Of a stretch of 64,000 nt of DNA, positions 8,695 through 19,473 are shown one piece after another (positions within the stretch are counted from its first letter, which is position 1; every line of letters begins with the position of its first letter). The stretch is from NCBI GenBank assembly GCA_937873695.1, contig CALMYL010000012.1, positions 62,001 through 126,000 on the forward strand, given 5' to 3'. This DNA is from an uncultured Ignavibacteria bacterium (GTDB taxonomy: Bacteria > Bacteroidota > Ignavibacteria > Tepidaquicellales > OLB5). The notes beneath the pieces were generated by a model. It saw only the letters and a list, made by a program, of their open reading frames with translations, was not told where the DNA came from and did not search any database. Made by a program: the position numbers and the translations under genes.

Positions 8695-9921
8695 ATGTTC
8701 GAAAGATTTATTGCGGGAAGATACCTCCTTTCAAAAAGGAAAGTGCAGTTCATTACTGTTATTACTTTTATTTCCGTTATTGGACTAACTGTGGGCGTTA
8801 CCGCGCTTCTGGTTATGCTCTCAGTGTTCAACGGTTTCAATAAATTCCAGCTTGATACATTAACGGGGTTTGATCCTCATCTAAGAGTTGAAGCTGACTC
8901 CGGTAAAACCGTTGAAGATTACAGCTCACTTATTAAAAAAATATCATCTGAAACAAAAGTAACTGAGATCGCTCCCTTCACAATAAACAAAGGGGTAATT
9001 TCAACCAAGAAAAATAATATTGTTGCTTTTGTTAAGGGTGTGGATGATAAAAAAATATCGGGACTCTCGGACGTAAAAGAAAAAACAACTCTGGGTGATT
9101 TTGAATTCAGAGATAACGATGAATTTGGCGGAATTGTATTAGGCAACAGCCTTGCAGCGAAGCTTGAAGCAAGAGTGCTGGATACCATTACTGTTATGAG
9201 TCCGGTTGGGATGGAAAAAGCACTGACCCAGATAGTAACCCCAAAAACGCAAAAATTCATTGTTCGGGGAATATTTGACGCAAATAACCGTGATTATGAT
9301 AAACTGTATTCATTTATATCTGTTCCAAAATCGCAAAGTTTGTATGACCTTAAGAACAGTGTAAACGGTGTTGAATTCAGAATTGAAAATATCGATAATT
9401 CAGAAAATGTTAAAGAAAAGCTGCAGGGCTCACTTGGAACGGGTTACAGGATAAATACATGGTACAATATGCACGAAGACCTGTATTCTGTTATGAAAGT
9501 AGAACGCTGGACTGCATTTATTGTGCTTTCATTGATAATAGCTGTTGCGTCATTCAGCATAGTTGGCTCGCTGACTATGACTGTAATTGAAAAGAAGCGT
9601 GATATAGGCATACTAAAAGCTATGGGTACAAAGAACTCAGGCATTATGAAGATATTTATGTTTGAAGGGATCCTTATAGGAATATACGGTACGATATTAG
9701 GTTCAATATTGGGACTGGCAATATGCCTGGCACAGATAAATTTCAAATTCTATCCGCTGGATGGAATGGTTTACTCAATTGACGCATTGCCGATAGATAT
9801 TCGCTATACTGATTTTATCTATGTGGCAATTTGCGCATTGCTGATATCAGTCGCCGCATCGCTTTACCCGGCACTGCGTGCCGCAAGGCAGGAGCCGATC
9901 AAGGCGATCAGGTGGGAATAG
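8695..9921 (+). CDS. Lipoprotein-releasing ABC transporter permease (LolC/LolE family)
   Basis: Inner-membrane FtsX/MacB-type permease that, with LolD, extracts lipoproteins and hands them to the outer-membrane sorting route. 408 residues from ATG 8695 (a TTG lies one codon earlier). The N-terminal LolC/E signature FIAGRYLLSKRKVQFITVIT is followed by one helix, a large periplasmic MacB-like domain (about 50-260) and three C-terminal helices with the FtsX stretch KKRDIGILKAMGTKNSGIM. Single-permease systems (LolF-type) are common in this phylum. Its ATPase partner lies 166 bases downstream. Several lipoproteins in this window would be its substrates. Confidence 0.9.
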   Translation: MFERFIAGRYLLSKRKVQFITVITFISVIGLTVGVTALLVMLSVFNGFNKFQLDTLTGFDPHLRVEADSGKTVEDYSSLIKKISSETKVTEIAPFTINKGVISTKKNNIVAFVKGVDDKKISGLSDVKEKTTLGDFEFRDNDEFGGIVLGNSLAAKLEARVLDTITVMSPVGMEKALTQIVTPKTQKFIVRGIFDANNRDYDKLYSFISVPKSQSLYDLKNSVNGVEFRIENIDNSENVKEKLQGSLGTGYRINTWYNMHEDLYSVMKVERWTAFIVLSLIIAVASFSIVGSLTMTVIEKKRDIGILKAMGTKNSGIMKIFMFEGILIGIYGTILGSILGLAICLAQINFKFYPLDGMVYSIDALPIDIRYTDFIYVAICALLISVAASLYPALRAARQEPIKAIRWE

Positions 9922-10087
9922 ATAGTAATTAGCAATTAGTAATGATCAATTAGCAATTAACAAATATCAAATATCAAATACCAAATAGCATATAACAGAT
10001 AACAGATTTCAGATAGCAAAGAAACAAAAGCAGCATAAGTCGGAAATAAACTTTGGAAAACGAATTAAGCAGATATAGAAGATAATA
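9922..10087. repeat. Low-complexity intergenic tract between lolE and lolD
   Basis: The spacer consists of short quasi-repeats: AATTAGCAATTA-type units (about 9927-9960), then ATCAAATATCAAATA- and CAGATAACAGAT-type units (about 9961-10017). Similar tracts occur at about 50625-50670 and 51775-51815. No gene is supported in it. Confidence 0.6.
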
Positions 10088-10777
<690 letters not shown>

Positions 10778-10848
10778 AAGTTAGTAATCTTGCGTCAGTC
10801 AACGATAACAGAAGTCAGGCAGGCAAGCGCAATACCAACATTTTTGTC

Positions 10849-10868
10849 ATTCCTGCGAAAGCAGGAAT
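10849..10868 (+). repeat. GAAA-loop hairpin repeat (ATTCCTGC/GCAGGAAT)
   Basis: Arms ATTCCTGC (10849-10856) and GCAGGAAT (10861-10868) close a GAAA tetraloop. This resembles the dispersed hairpin seen between genes in many bacterial genomes. It may end or stabilise lolD mRNA, but no good T-run follows. Confidence 0.6.
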
Positions 10869-10913
10869 CTTTATAGATAGTACTAGAATTTTAAAAAACA
10901 TTATTGGAAATAA

Positions 10914-12794
10914 TTGAAATCATTTATTAAAAATATTATTACGGCAATTCTATTTTTGATCTCAGTTAATTTCTTTGCCTTTGCGCAGGATACTAATAAA
11001 CCCGTTATAAAACCTGTTGACCCTAAAGATACCGTCTACGTTCAGAATTTTATTCTAGCCGATCATAATTACCAGTATATAAATAAATCCACCCCAGATA
11101 CATTAACACGCCGCAGATTTTTGTGGTATCCCGCAAAATCACTTGAGGATATATTCAATTATATACCGGGTTATTACCAGTATACTATGGATGTAGGGCA
11201 ACTGAATCCGCTGAGCTTTAACCAGTTTCTTTACACATATAACGGAGTATTCAGGCATGGCAGACCCATTAACGATATGATTAACGGCACTGTTGACTGG
11301 AACCTGCTTTCAAGAAATGAAATTTCGGAAATAGAGCTTTCTAATGGATTTGGGAACAATGTTTACGGTTACGCTAACAGCATAAATGTAATTCAGCGCG
11401 AGCTGTTCCAGTTCAGACCCTACACTGAAATGAGCTTTTACCAGGATAGGTACGAGAATCTGTATCTTGACGCTAATTTCCATCAGAATTTTTTCAGAAA
11501 GCTCAATTTCAATTTCGGTATTACGAAACACTCATACGACGGACATTACACAAACAGTGATTTTGATAAATGGCTGGGGAGATTTAACCTGAATTTTGCT
11601 CCTTCAAATAAACTGAATTTCTTTGCGAATGTAAATTATGCTCATATCCAGAAAGGGCTGAATGAAGGAATAAATGCTGATACAGTTAATCTGGGTGATA
11701 AAAACGCGTTGTTTGATGCGGCCGATGCAATAGTAAACAACAGCGATGCATACGAGATCAAAGAAAGATTTGATGTTGATATTGGTACGGTATTTCTTGC
11801 GGGTAAAAGTTCATTCACAAAATTGCAATTTTACGTAAGCAATTCATTCCTCAAGTACAGGGATGAAGAGAACAGATCGAATCCTAACGGGATATATATC
11901 CGTTATAATGAGCAATGGATAAATTACGGAGCAAAACTGCAGGAGAAACTACACTTCACGCCTTCCAAAGGGATCAATTTGACTTCGAGCTCGGAAATTG
12001 AATACAATTACGTCGTTATTAATCGTACTTACATAGACCCAATAATGACTATTCTTTCATCAGGAAATCCCAACAAAAATTATTTGTATTTTATTGAAGA
12101 TCTGGGTATGAATTACAGAAACATACTGTTATCAGGTTATTTCAGAGGTTACCTAACGGGGTCATTCAATACTCTGAATTATTTTTATGGTATCAGTGCA
12201 AAGTATTCGATGAAGATTGACAGCGCAAATAGAATTGACCTTTGCGGTCTATATAATACAAAATATGATTACAGCTCACTCAAAGCAGATTTGAAGTTTG
12301 GGCATAATAGCGTATCAAGCGAATTTTATTATTATAATACGGGCAGCTATATTCATAAAGGAATAAATAATCATCTTAAACTCAGACTATTCAAGTTTGA
12401 AATCGACGGTTTGTATACTTTTAATTTTGTTCCTGAAAAATTTGACCGGGCTTCCGGTGAAAACAGGATATATTCCCCCAAGCATTACGGAAATATTTCT
12501 CTTGCATGGGTTGATGTAGCTTTCAAAAACAAACTGGAATATAAGATAGGTCTGAACTCACGATATTGGTCTGATTACCATAGCGTTATTTATTCCAATA
12601 ATCAAAGGATATTAGCCAACGCCACATTAGATTTCTACATCATCGGCAAGATCGGTAAAGCTACTTTTGGTTTAACGCTTGAAAATATTCTGGATAGGAT
12701 CGTTTATAATACGGGAGTTTATCCTTTTATGGATAGGGGAGGATTCTTAAACACAATTTCAAGGTTCAACATTACGTGGAATTTCTTCGATTAA
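10914..12794 (+). CDS. TonB-dependent-receptor-like outer-membrane barrel protein
   Basis: 626 residues. A signal peptide (about 1-25, ending FAFAQD) is followed by a plug-like domain: LEDIFNYIPGYY, a repeated NG-turn region and the strand ISEIELSNGFGNNVYGYANSINVI, which matches the end of TonB plug domains (IERIEVLRGPASALYG...). The remaining ~450 residues are alternating aromatic strands of a beta-barrel, ending in ISRFNITWNFFD. No TonB box or carboxypeptidase-like N-terminal domain is evident, so transport may not depend on TonB. The start is TTG at 10914; the signal peptide requires it. The 3' end overlaps the convergent gene at 12759 by 36 bases. The ligand is unknown. Confidence 0.75.
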   Translation: MKSFIKNIITAILFLISVNFFAFAQDTNKPVIKPVDPKDTVYVQNFILADHNYQYINKSTPDTLTRRRFLWYPAKSLEDIFNYIPGYYQYTMDVGQLNPLSFNQFLYTYNGVFRHGRPINDMINGTVDWNLLSRNEISEIELSNGFGNNVYGYANSINVIQRELFQFRPYTEMSFYQDRYENLYLDANFHQNFFRKLNFNFGITKHSYDGHYTNSDFDKWLGRFNLNFAPSNKLNFFANVNYAHIQKGLNEGINADTVNLGDKNALFDAADAIVNNSDAYEIKERFDVDIGTVFLAGKSSFTKLQFYVSNSFLKYRDEENRSNPNGIYIRYNEQWINYGAKLQEKLHFTPSKGINLTSSSEIEYNYVVINRTYIDPIMTILSSGNPNKNYLYFIEDLGMNYRNILLSGYFRGYLTGSFNTLNYFYGISAKYSMKIDSANRIDLCGLYNTKYDYSSLKADLKFGHNSVSSEFYYYNTGSYIHKGINNHLKLRLFKFEIDGLYTFNFVPEKFDRASGENRIYSPKHYGNISLAWVDVAFKNKLEYKIGLNSRYWSDYHSVIYSNNQRILANATLDFYIIGKIGKATFGLTLENILDRIVYNTGVYPFMDRGGFLNTISRFNITWNFFD

Positions 12795-13838
12795 CGCTTC
12801 GCAGGCATCCATTACATCGCTTACTTCAACTAACTTAATACATTTGAATTCATCTTTGCCCGTGTAAATGCATTTAACAGGCTTTGGTGAATTAAAAAAA
12901 CACGGTGAGCAGTCAAGCTCTGTCCGCACTATTATATGCCTGTTTTGCCACGGGTGCAGCTCCCTGTAATTTGTGTAAGCGAATATTGCTACTTGTGGTA
13001 TGGCTAGACCAGCCGCCATATGCATCAGGGCTGAATCATTGCTTACGAACATTCCGCATTTTTCCATCAGCGCAAGCGATTGCATTAAATTACCTGTTTT
13101 AGGAATAAGTACATTACTGCCGCCAAGGGTTTGTATCATTTCATTCACGTCTGTTTCAGTGCCAAATAGCAGTATCTTCGCGTGGTAACGCTCAGCTAGC
13201 TGCCTTGCGAGTGAACCGTATTTTATAGCAGACCAGCGTTTGTTGATATGTCCTTTAAATGTAGCTGAACCTGCATGGAATCCGACTACTAACCTGCGGT
13301 TTAGATCGTTATCATTGAAATATTTCTCAGCAAATGCTGCGTCATCCTTAGTTAAGTAAATTTCCAGACCACCAAGCTCTTCTTCCCGTATATTGGGGAA
13401 AACAGTTTTTGCCAGCTCAAAATTTTCGATTACATTATGCCTGTCCTTAACTTCCTGAATGAGTTTATTGTTAAGGAAATCCCAGTTTGATTTTGAATAG
13501 TGCAAATACCTGTGGGCTATCTTAACTTTAGCACCTTCAAGGTACTGCACCATGTTATACTCCCGCCTGTTGGAAGGGTACACATTTATTGAAGCGTCAT
13601 AGTTATTTTTACGCAGCGCAAGAGTTTGTTTGAGCGATTTAAGCTTCGATTGCTTGAGGAAATCTATGAAATATACATTATCCACATACGGATTTTTCCT
13701 GAACAGGTCTTCGACCGGTTTGAACATAACCGCAATATCTATATTGCTTTCGGGTGAGTGGCGTTTCATCAGGGCTAAAGCAGGTGAGAACATTAATGCA
13801 TCACCAATACCGGATAATGCGTTTATTAATATTCTCAT
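12759..13838 (-). CDS. Glycosyltransferase family 9 (heptosyltransferase-like)
   Basis: 359 residues of the GT-B family 9 that adds heptose to the LPS core from ADP-heptose. N-terminal half: MRILINALSGIGDALMFSPAL. C-terminal nucleotide-sugar domain: GFHAGSATFKGHINKRWSAIKY, GSNVLIPKTGNLMQSLALMEKCGMFVSNDSALMHMAAGLAIPQVAIF. A Cys-rich tail (CSPCFFNSP...CIY...CIK) is typical of many heptosyltransferases. It is last in the minus-strand glycosylation operon, and hldD at 20951 can make its likely donor precursor. Its tail overlaps the convergent barrel gene by 36 bases. Cytosolic face of the inner membrane is expected. Confidence 0.85.
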   Translation of the reverse strand: MRILINALSGIGDALMFSPALALMKRHSPESNIDIAVMFKPVEDLFRKNPYVDNVYFIDFLKQSKLKSLKQTLALRKNNYDASINVYPSNRREYNMVQYLEGAKVKIAHRYLHYSKSNWDFLNNKLIQEVKDRHNVIENFELAKTVFPNIREEELGGLEIYLTKDDAAFAEKYFNDNDLNRRLVVGFHAGSATFKGHINKRWSAIKYGSLARQLAERYHAKILLFGTETDVNEMIQTLGGSNVLIPKTGNLMQSLALMEKCGMFVSNDSALMHMAAGLAIPQVAIFAYTNYRELHPWQNRHIIVRTELDCSPCFFNSPKPVKCIYTGKDEFKCIKLVEVSDVMDACEALIEEIPRNVEP

Positions 13839-13885
13839 ATTCTGTTAAATAAGTTTAAAGTTAAATTACAGCATCTCTAAAGCCT

Positions 13886-14563
13886 TTAGGGCTTGTTAAA
13901 TATTACCAGGAATTTATCATTAAAATCAACCCTGCTTAATACTTCAGCGTTGCCGTATATTTTCTGGTACCAGTCCAAACCGCGGGGCTTTTCAATCCTG
14001 TTAAGTCTTAGTTTATTTGATAGGTATACATTCTTTTCGGGGTCCCACATTGTAATAATAAGCTTAGCCCTGCTTTTAAGCGAGCGCCACAGGTTATCCA
14101 TCGCCTTATTAAAGCGTTCATCATCGGTGATATGCTGTGTTACATCTATCATAACACCCAAATCGAATTTACCCTCAGGCAGCCTGACTTCGCTTATATC
14201 ACCGTGAATAAACTCGTACTGCGGGTATTTTTTCTGTAAATTGATAATTGATATTTCGGCAATATCATTGCCTGTGTATATTTTTGCACCCAATGAATTA
14301 AAATAATCAGTCCAGTAGCCAACACCTATTCCTATTTCAACAATAGCCATTTCCGGAGTAATCTCGATCCCAGCTTTTTTCATTTCGCCGGCTAAGATAG
14401 CCTTCTTCTCTTCGTACATCTTAAGGTTCTCTTCATTGCTCATCCTGAAGTGTCCCACCCCTTTTAGGTCAAATGAGTTCGTTAAGAGCTCATTCCAGAA
14501 AGTTTTGGGTTTATAATTGAACATCATTTTAAAGTATATCTTAATATCGTTTAACAGTGCCAT
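13886..14563 (-). CDS. SAM-dependent class I methyltransferase
   Basis: 225 residues. The SAM-binding motif I is VEIGIGVGYWTDYFNSLG; the acidic motif II region follows in YTGNDIAEISI; FDLGVMIDVTQHITDD matches motif IV of small-molecule methyltransferases. The C-terminal half has LKSRAKLIITMWDPEKN. It lies between a GT9 and a GT-C gene, with the stop of the upstream gene (14568) 4 bases before its start, so it is co-translated with sugar-transfer genes. Methylation of a glycan or lipid carrier is a fair inference; the acceptor cannot be read from sequence. Confidence 0.8.
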   Translation of the reverse strand: MALLNDIKIYFKMMFNYKPKTFWNELLTNSFDLKGVGHFRMSNEENLKMYEEKKAILAGEMKKAGIEITPEMAIVEIGIGVGYWTDYFNSLGAKIYTGNDIAEISIINLQKKYPQYEFIHGDISEVRLPEGKFDLGVMIDVTQHITDDERFNKAMDNLWRSLKSRAKLIITMWDPEKNVYLSNKLRLNRIEKPRGLDWYQKIYGNAEVLSRVDFNDKFLVIFNKP

Positions 14564-14567
14564 ATAT

Positions 14568-16571
14568 TTACCTGCTTAGCATCTCCGGTGCGTATTTTCT
14601 TATTTTATCTAAATTGTTCAAAGCGTTGGCTGTATCGTTCTTTTCAGCGTACATCTGGTACAGATAGTAATGCGCCATCACGTTGTAATCATCAATAGTT
14701 ACAGCCATTTTGAAATTTTCATAAGCCTTTTCATTATCTTTTAGCTGCAGGTAAAGCTCACCGATCATCTGGTATGGGGTACCCCAGCCTGCGGGACCTA
14801 TATCAATTGCCTTACGATAAAGGCTTATAGCTTCCTGTAATTTGCTTTTATCCTTCTGCGTGTTCATTGCCTGGGTATAAAAATTAACAAATGATTGCTG
14901 ATATATGTCATTTGCAATCAAGGGTCTGCTCTCGGCTACTTCCTGGTCATTCTTGCGCTTATACATAACATCTGTAAAATTGGCTTCACGCAAAGTGAAA
15001 TAATATGGATAGTAATATTGCATGAATACATGGCTTGTGAATAATCCGCGCTCAGCATACGCACTGGGCTTTATACCCGTTGAAAAATAAATGTAGTCAG
15101 GCTTGCGGCTCATAATGTACTCAACATTATAATTACGCTCCCTCCAGCCAACATCCTTGCTTGATATTTCAGGTATCGGCTTTGGATTATGTGCAACTTC
15201 CTTATCGGTCAGCCCAAGCATATCAATTAATGTTACTTCAGAGTAATACGAAATTGCGCCAATTGTAGTAGCCGCAACTGTAAGCGGCTTGCCGCTTTGT
15301 GTTTGTTTGTTCTTCAGCCAGCCAGCGGTAATTTTCATTTTTTCCACAAGACCCTTTTCAAGATCAGCGTAGCCTTTAATGGTTTCGGCTTCGTTATTAT
15401 ATGTATAATATGTAAATCCGCCAATAAATATCAGCCCAACAACTGCGCCGGTTGCCATTTCGCGTTTTTTATCAAACAGTGCGGTCAGCATCGCAAGCCC
15501 TTCCTGCACAAGGATAAAGAACACCGGCATTACAGGAACGAAGAAACGGTTGGGGCGAAGCACATCACCGCCAACGAATATTACATATATTGTGAAGACA
15601 ACAAATATCATTACCAAATAAAGATAGTTGTAAAACCTCTCTTTTGAAGTTAAGGTGTAAAGCCCGATCAGCAAAAACAGTCCGTAGAAACCGTATGATT
15701 TCAGGAAGGTCCAGGTGTAATCAAATCCGGTGGAAAAATACTCAAGCGATGAACCTGTTTTTGCGTAAAATGTATTTGGCAGCAGGTAACCGTAATATGA
15801 ATAGCGCCATATCATATAAATGAGCGCCGGAGCAAAATACAAACCCAACCAGATCAGATTATTCTTATCGGTAAACTTTTTTAACGGATTTATACCAGCG
15901 GTTTTATTCTGCTTAAAAGTTATGATGATCTTATGCAATACTGTGACCGCGAATATCAGGTTGCCTTCGGGTCTTGTAAGCGAAGCGAATAAAAACACTA
16001 TTGATGAAATAGGGAAGGAGTCTGAATGATCTTTTATCTCACGCAGGTACAGATATATTCCAAGCGTGATAAGACACCCGAAGAGTCCCGTTTCCATTCC
16101 GCTTACTGCCCAGTACGCAAACGAGCCGTTTGCTGCAAGCATAACACTTGCTCCAAGTGTGAAAACCAGGTTATAGAATGCTCCGTTATTCTTTGTGAAG
16201 ATCTTTGAGGAGATTAAATATGTGAATAAAAGGGTAAGCATGGATGAAATTATACCCAGCACCTGTGAAGCTGAAATAAAATTGAAGCCAAGTGATTTAA
16301 CGCCCGCAAGAAGCACAACCCACAAAAAGCATGTGTAGCCTTCAACCCGCTCGCCGATATTAAACACAAGCCCGTTGCCTTCGGTAAAATTCTTAACATA
16401 CCTGTAGGTAATAAATGAATCATCCTGAATGAAATCAAATGTTTTGGAGTAATAATACAATATTACCGCAAGGAGCCCAAGGCCTATTAAGCCGAAAACC
16501 TTTATATCCGGCGCGGCCGTGGATTTTTGTGATTTGACCTGTGCTTTTTTTACCTGTTTTTTCTGGCTCAA
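14568..16571 (-). CDS. GT-C type membrane glycosyltransferase with C-terminal TPR region
   Basis: 667 residues. After a Lys/Gln-rich start, the first helix is followed by a conserved loop DDSFITYRYVKNFTEGNGLVFNIGERVEGYTCFLW, whose acidic pair and ERVEGYT are typical of polyprenyl-phosphate-sugar-dependent GT-C enzymes (ArnT/AftB-like). About ten to twelve membrane helices run to about residue 400. A soluble domain follows and then TPR-like helices (about 560-665, AISLYRKAIDIGPAGWGTPYQMIGELYLQLKDNEKAYENFK). It probably transfers a sugar in the periplasm. The gene is between DUF2723 (82 bases upstream) and the methyltransferase (4 bases downstream) in one operon. Confidence 0.8.
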   Translation of the reverse strand: MSQKKQVKKAQVKSQKSTAAPDIKVFGLIGLGLLAVILYYYSKTFDFIQDDSFITYRYVKNFTEGNGLVFNIGERVEGYTCFLWVVLLAGVKSLGFNFISASQVLGIISSMLTLLFTYLISSKIFTKNNGAFYNLVFTLGASVMLAANGSFAYWAVSGMETGLFGCLITLGIYLYLREIKDHSDSFPISSIVFLFASLTRPEGNLIFAVTVLHKIIITFKQNKTAGINPLKKFTDKNNLIWLGLYFAPALIYMIWRYSYYGYLLPNTFYAKTGSSLEYFSTGFDYTWTFLKSYGFYGLFLLIGLYTLTSKERFYNYLYLVMIFVVFTIYVIFVGGDVLRPNRFFVPVMPVFFILVQEGLAMLTALFDKKREMATGAVVGLIFIGGFTYYTYNNEAETIKGYADLEKGLVEKMKITAGWLKNKQTQSGKPLTVAATTIGAISYYSEVTLIDMLGLTDKEVAHNPKPIPEISSKDVGWRERNYNVEYIMSRKPDYIYFSTGIKPSAYAERGLFTSHVFMQYYYPYYFTLREANFTDVMYKRKNDQEVAESRPLIANDIYQQSFVNFYTQAMNTQKDKSKLQEAISLYRKAIDIGPAGWGTPYQMIGELYLQLKDNEKAYENFKMAVTIDDYNVMAHYYLYQMYAEKNDTANALNNLDKIRKYAPEMLSR

Positions 16572-16653
16572 TAAATGAAGATTACTTTTAAAAAAACGCG
16601 GCAGGTATGAACAAAAATAACATGTCCTTACACTGCCGCCGTAAATTTTTATT

Positions 16654-19473
16654 TTACTTTCCCTGCTGTCTCAGTTTCAAAGATTCTATCTTTGCTTTAA
16701 CTTCGGGGTTATTAGGCGAAACTCTATCAAGCTTGTAGAGTATATCAAGCGCTTTGGCGTAATCGCTTCTGGCTTCGTAAATATCAAGCAGAAGCTTGTA
16801 CGGATTCCAGAATGACTGTATGTCATTCGGGTTCTTTGCCAGCGCGTCAAGCGCGTCTTTTTCAACCGAAGGTGAAAGCTCATTAAATTTAGCTATGTTA
16901 TCGGCTTTCAAATACTGCATACAAACATCATATAATATCCTGTAGTCATAAGGCACAATACTTCTCGGAAAGAGCGCTTCCATTCTGTCAAGCACCTGGT
17001 TCGTCCTTGCTTTATCGCCGGCATTCACAAATTCATAGGCAAACTGCAGGTACTGTGTGCGGTAACTCTGCACAGCGTTGGTTTCAACCTGGTTAAAGAA
17101 GATATCCGGGTTTTGGAAATTTGTGAAGAAATAACCATCCTGCGGAGTTTTTGAATATCCTGCAGGTGTTTCCATGAAGTTCTTCCACATTTTATCAACG
17201 TTTACCCTGAACTGGGTGGGGACTTCGGGTTTGAACGGTACAACTCTTTTTGCCATACCTTCCTGTACTGCGTATTCTTCCAGCCCTATGTAATTATCTT
17301 CTGTAACTGTTGCTGAAAAATAAATGGGTCTCTGCCAGTTGTTTGTTTTAATGATATCAAACATCAGCTGGTCCTGTACCTTTACAGCCTTAACATTCCC
17401 TGAGGCGAATGTGTAAGGCATCCTCCAGGTAAGCTTATCGGGGGTCTGGTTCTTTGCTTTTAAAGAATCAGGATATGCGGAAACAGGAACAGATACATTT
17501 ACAACTTTAAAATCACCCCATTGAATCGGCGATATTCTTCTCAGTTCATCATCACTCAGGCTGATAGGAACTTTAAGGCTGCCATACGGCATAGAGTTTT
17601 TCATCTCAAGCGCGTACCAGTCTGTGTTAAGCAAACTCAAATTCACAACACGTACGTCAGTTCTGTAACCTTCAACTGCCTGCAGGTACCAAAGGGGGAA
17701 TGTATCGTTATCGCCGTTGGTAAATAATATTGCGTCTTTATCAATTCCCTGCAGCAGGTTATATGCGTATTCAAACGGAACGGTGTTTTCATTCCTGTTG
17801 TTGTAATGGAAATTTGTTTTAAGCATCATTCCGGGAACAAGTATTAATGTTAATACAAGTACTGCCCCTGATAGCGCCTTGTTTAACTGAATGCTCGGCA
17901 GGCTTTCTTTTATGAGTTCAATAATTCCCATAATACCAATACCTATCCACAGTGAATAAACAAAGAATGCGCCTGTGTAGAAGTAATCTCTTTCTCTCGG
18001 CTGGGGGTCCTGCTGCCTTTGGAAAAGCGCGGTGAATACACCCATAAGCAGGAACATCCAGAGGAAGGTGAGCCCAAGCTTCCAGTCCTTCCGGAAATGA
18101 TAGAACAGCCCGAAGAGCCCGATAAGGAACGGTATGGCTTTAAACGCCGTGGACCAGAATCCCGCTGCCCCCACCACCAGCAATAGTATAACACTTATTA
18201 AACTATACAGGTACTTCTGCGATGAATAGAAATACATCGAGGCAAGCAGCAGCGCGCTGAGCCCGATTATAATTATCATTTTAGTGCCGCCTGAAGCATT
18301 CCACCCGATACCAACATCCTGGTCATAACTTTCTCTGCCAATATACTGCCATCCAAGGTAGCGATTGAACATCTGGTTTATCTGGTAGCGCCACATAAAG
18401 TCCATATCACTTGTGTACATAGCCCACGTTCTTTTATGCATTGGCTCCTGGGAGTACCTTCTGGGCCAGAATGGCGCATCACCATACTGCTCACGGCTTA
18501 AGTATGATACAAGTGAAGGCAGGTTCTTCGGATCATTTTCATCAATAGGCAGATTATCAACACGTGCCCTTAATATTACGCCTGCGTAAATTGTGTAACC
18601 AAGTATCACAAGGAATGCTGCTGAAAATGCGATAGCATGGGTCTGTTTTTTATTTTTGGCAGCCCAGTAAATTCCGTATATCAAAGCGGGAGCTATAAGT
18701 GCAGCGAATAAAGTAACTGCGCCTGAATCTTCAATTTTGAACGCTTTGATATCGCCGCCAAGCCATGTTGGGAACCATATAACCGTGATTGGATAGACTG
18801 CTATAAACGCCGCCGCTGATATTGCGACAGCTATTAAAAATCCTTTTCTTTCGTATTTGTGTTTCCTGAAGTAAAAAATAAAACCCGCAACCAAAATTAC
18901 CTGAACTACAAGCAAATGAATACCAAGGGATATACCAACTATAAAGGCTACTAAAAGCAGAATTCTTTCATTGCCTTTTTCATCGGCTTTTTCCCACCAA
19001 TGCATAAGCAGCCATATACATAAACCTACAAGCATTGTACCCAATGCGTATACTTCCGATTCCATCGCGTTGAACCACTCGGCATCACTGAACGTGAACG
19101 AAAGCGCACCGATAGCCGCTGCTGAATATATCATTATGGCATCCCAGTTGGTAGAAATTTCTTTCTTCCACACTTTTATAACCGAGACAATTACCAGGTA
19201 CAAAAATGACGCCGTAAAAGCGGAGCTGATAGCCGCCAGCGCGTTCATACGCAGGGCGGGATTAGATCCTATGGGTATCATTGTCGCCAGCTTGCCCAGC
19301 AGTATCCATAACGGCGCGCCCGGAGGGTGCGGTACGGATAGCGTGTATGCGCATGCGATAAACTCGCCGCAATCCCAGAAGGACAGCGTCTTCTGCATGG
19401 TGTATAAATAGGTGATAGCGGAAATAAGCAGTACTATCCCGGCAAATATATAATTCAGCCTCTTATAATTCAT
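16654..19473 (-). CDS. DUF2723 (TMEM260-like) membrane protein with C-terminal TPR
   Basis: 939 residues. The N-terminal half matches DUF2723: YLYTMQKTLSFWDCGEFIACAYTLSVPHPPGAPLWIL is the family's best-conserved segment, with the DCGEF acidic motif in the first periplasmic loop. About 12-14 helices run to about residue 540. A soluble part with a conserved NGDNDTFPLWYLQ follows, then TPR-like repeats near the C-terminus. The human member TMEM260 is a protein O-mannosyltransferase, so this is likely a GT-C enzyme that glycosylates secreted or surface proteins. It is the first gene of the minus-strand operon down to 12759. Confidence 0.85.
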   Translation of the reverse strand: MNYKRLNYIFAGIVLLISAITYLYTMQKTLSFWDCGEFIACAYTLSVPHPPGAPLWILLGKLATMIPIGSNPALRMNALAAISSAFTASFLYLVIVSVIKVWKKEISTNWDAIMIYSAAAIGALSFTFSDAEWFNAMESEVYALGTMLVGLCIWLLMHWWEKADEKGNERILLLVAFIVGISLGIHLLVVQVILVAGFIFYFRKHKYERKGFLIAVAISAAAFIAVYPITVIWFPTWLGGDIKAFKIEDSGAVTLFAALIAPALIYGIYWAAKNKKQTHAIAFSAAFLVILGYTIYAGVILRARVDNLPIDENDPKNLPSLVSYLSREQYGDAPFWPRRYSQEPMHKRTWAMYTSDMDFMWRYQINQMFNRYLGWQYIGRESYDQDVGIGWNASGGTKMIIIIGLSALLLASMYFYSSQKYLYSLISVILLLVVGAAGFWSTAFKAIPFLIGLFGLFYHFRKDWKLGLTFLWMFLLMGVFTALFQRQQDPQPRERDYFYTGAFFVYSLWIGIGIMGIIELIKESLPSIQLNKALSGAVLVLTLILVPGMMLKTNFHYNNRNENTVPFEYAYNLLQGIDKDAILFTNGDNDTFPLWYLQAVEGYRTDVRVVNLSLLNTDWYALEMKNSMPYGSLKVPISLSDDELRRISPIQWGDFKVVNVSVPVSAYPDSLKAKNQTPDKLTWRMPYTFASGNVKAVKVQDQLMFDIIKTNNWQRPIYFSATVTEDNYIGLEEYAVQEGMAKRVVPFKPEVPTQFRVNVDKMWKNFMETPAGYSKTPQDGYFFTNFQNPDIFFNQVETNAVQSYRTQYLQFAYEFVNAGDKARTNQVLDRMEALFPRSIVPYDYRILYDVCMQYLKADNIAKFNELSPSVEKDALDALAKNPNDIQSFWNPYKLLLDIYEARSDYAKALDILYKLDRVSPNNPEVKAKIESLKLRQQGK

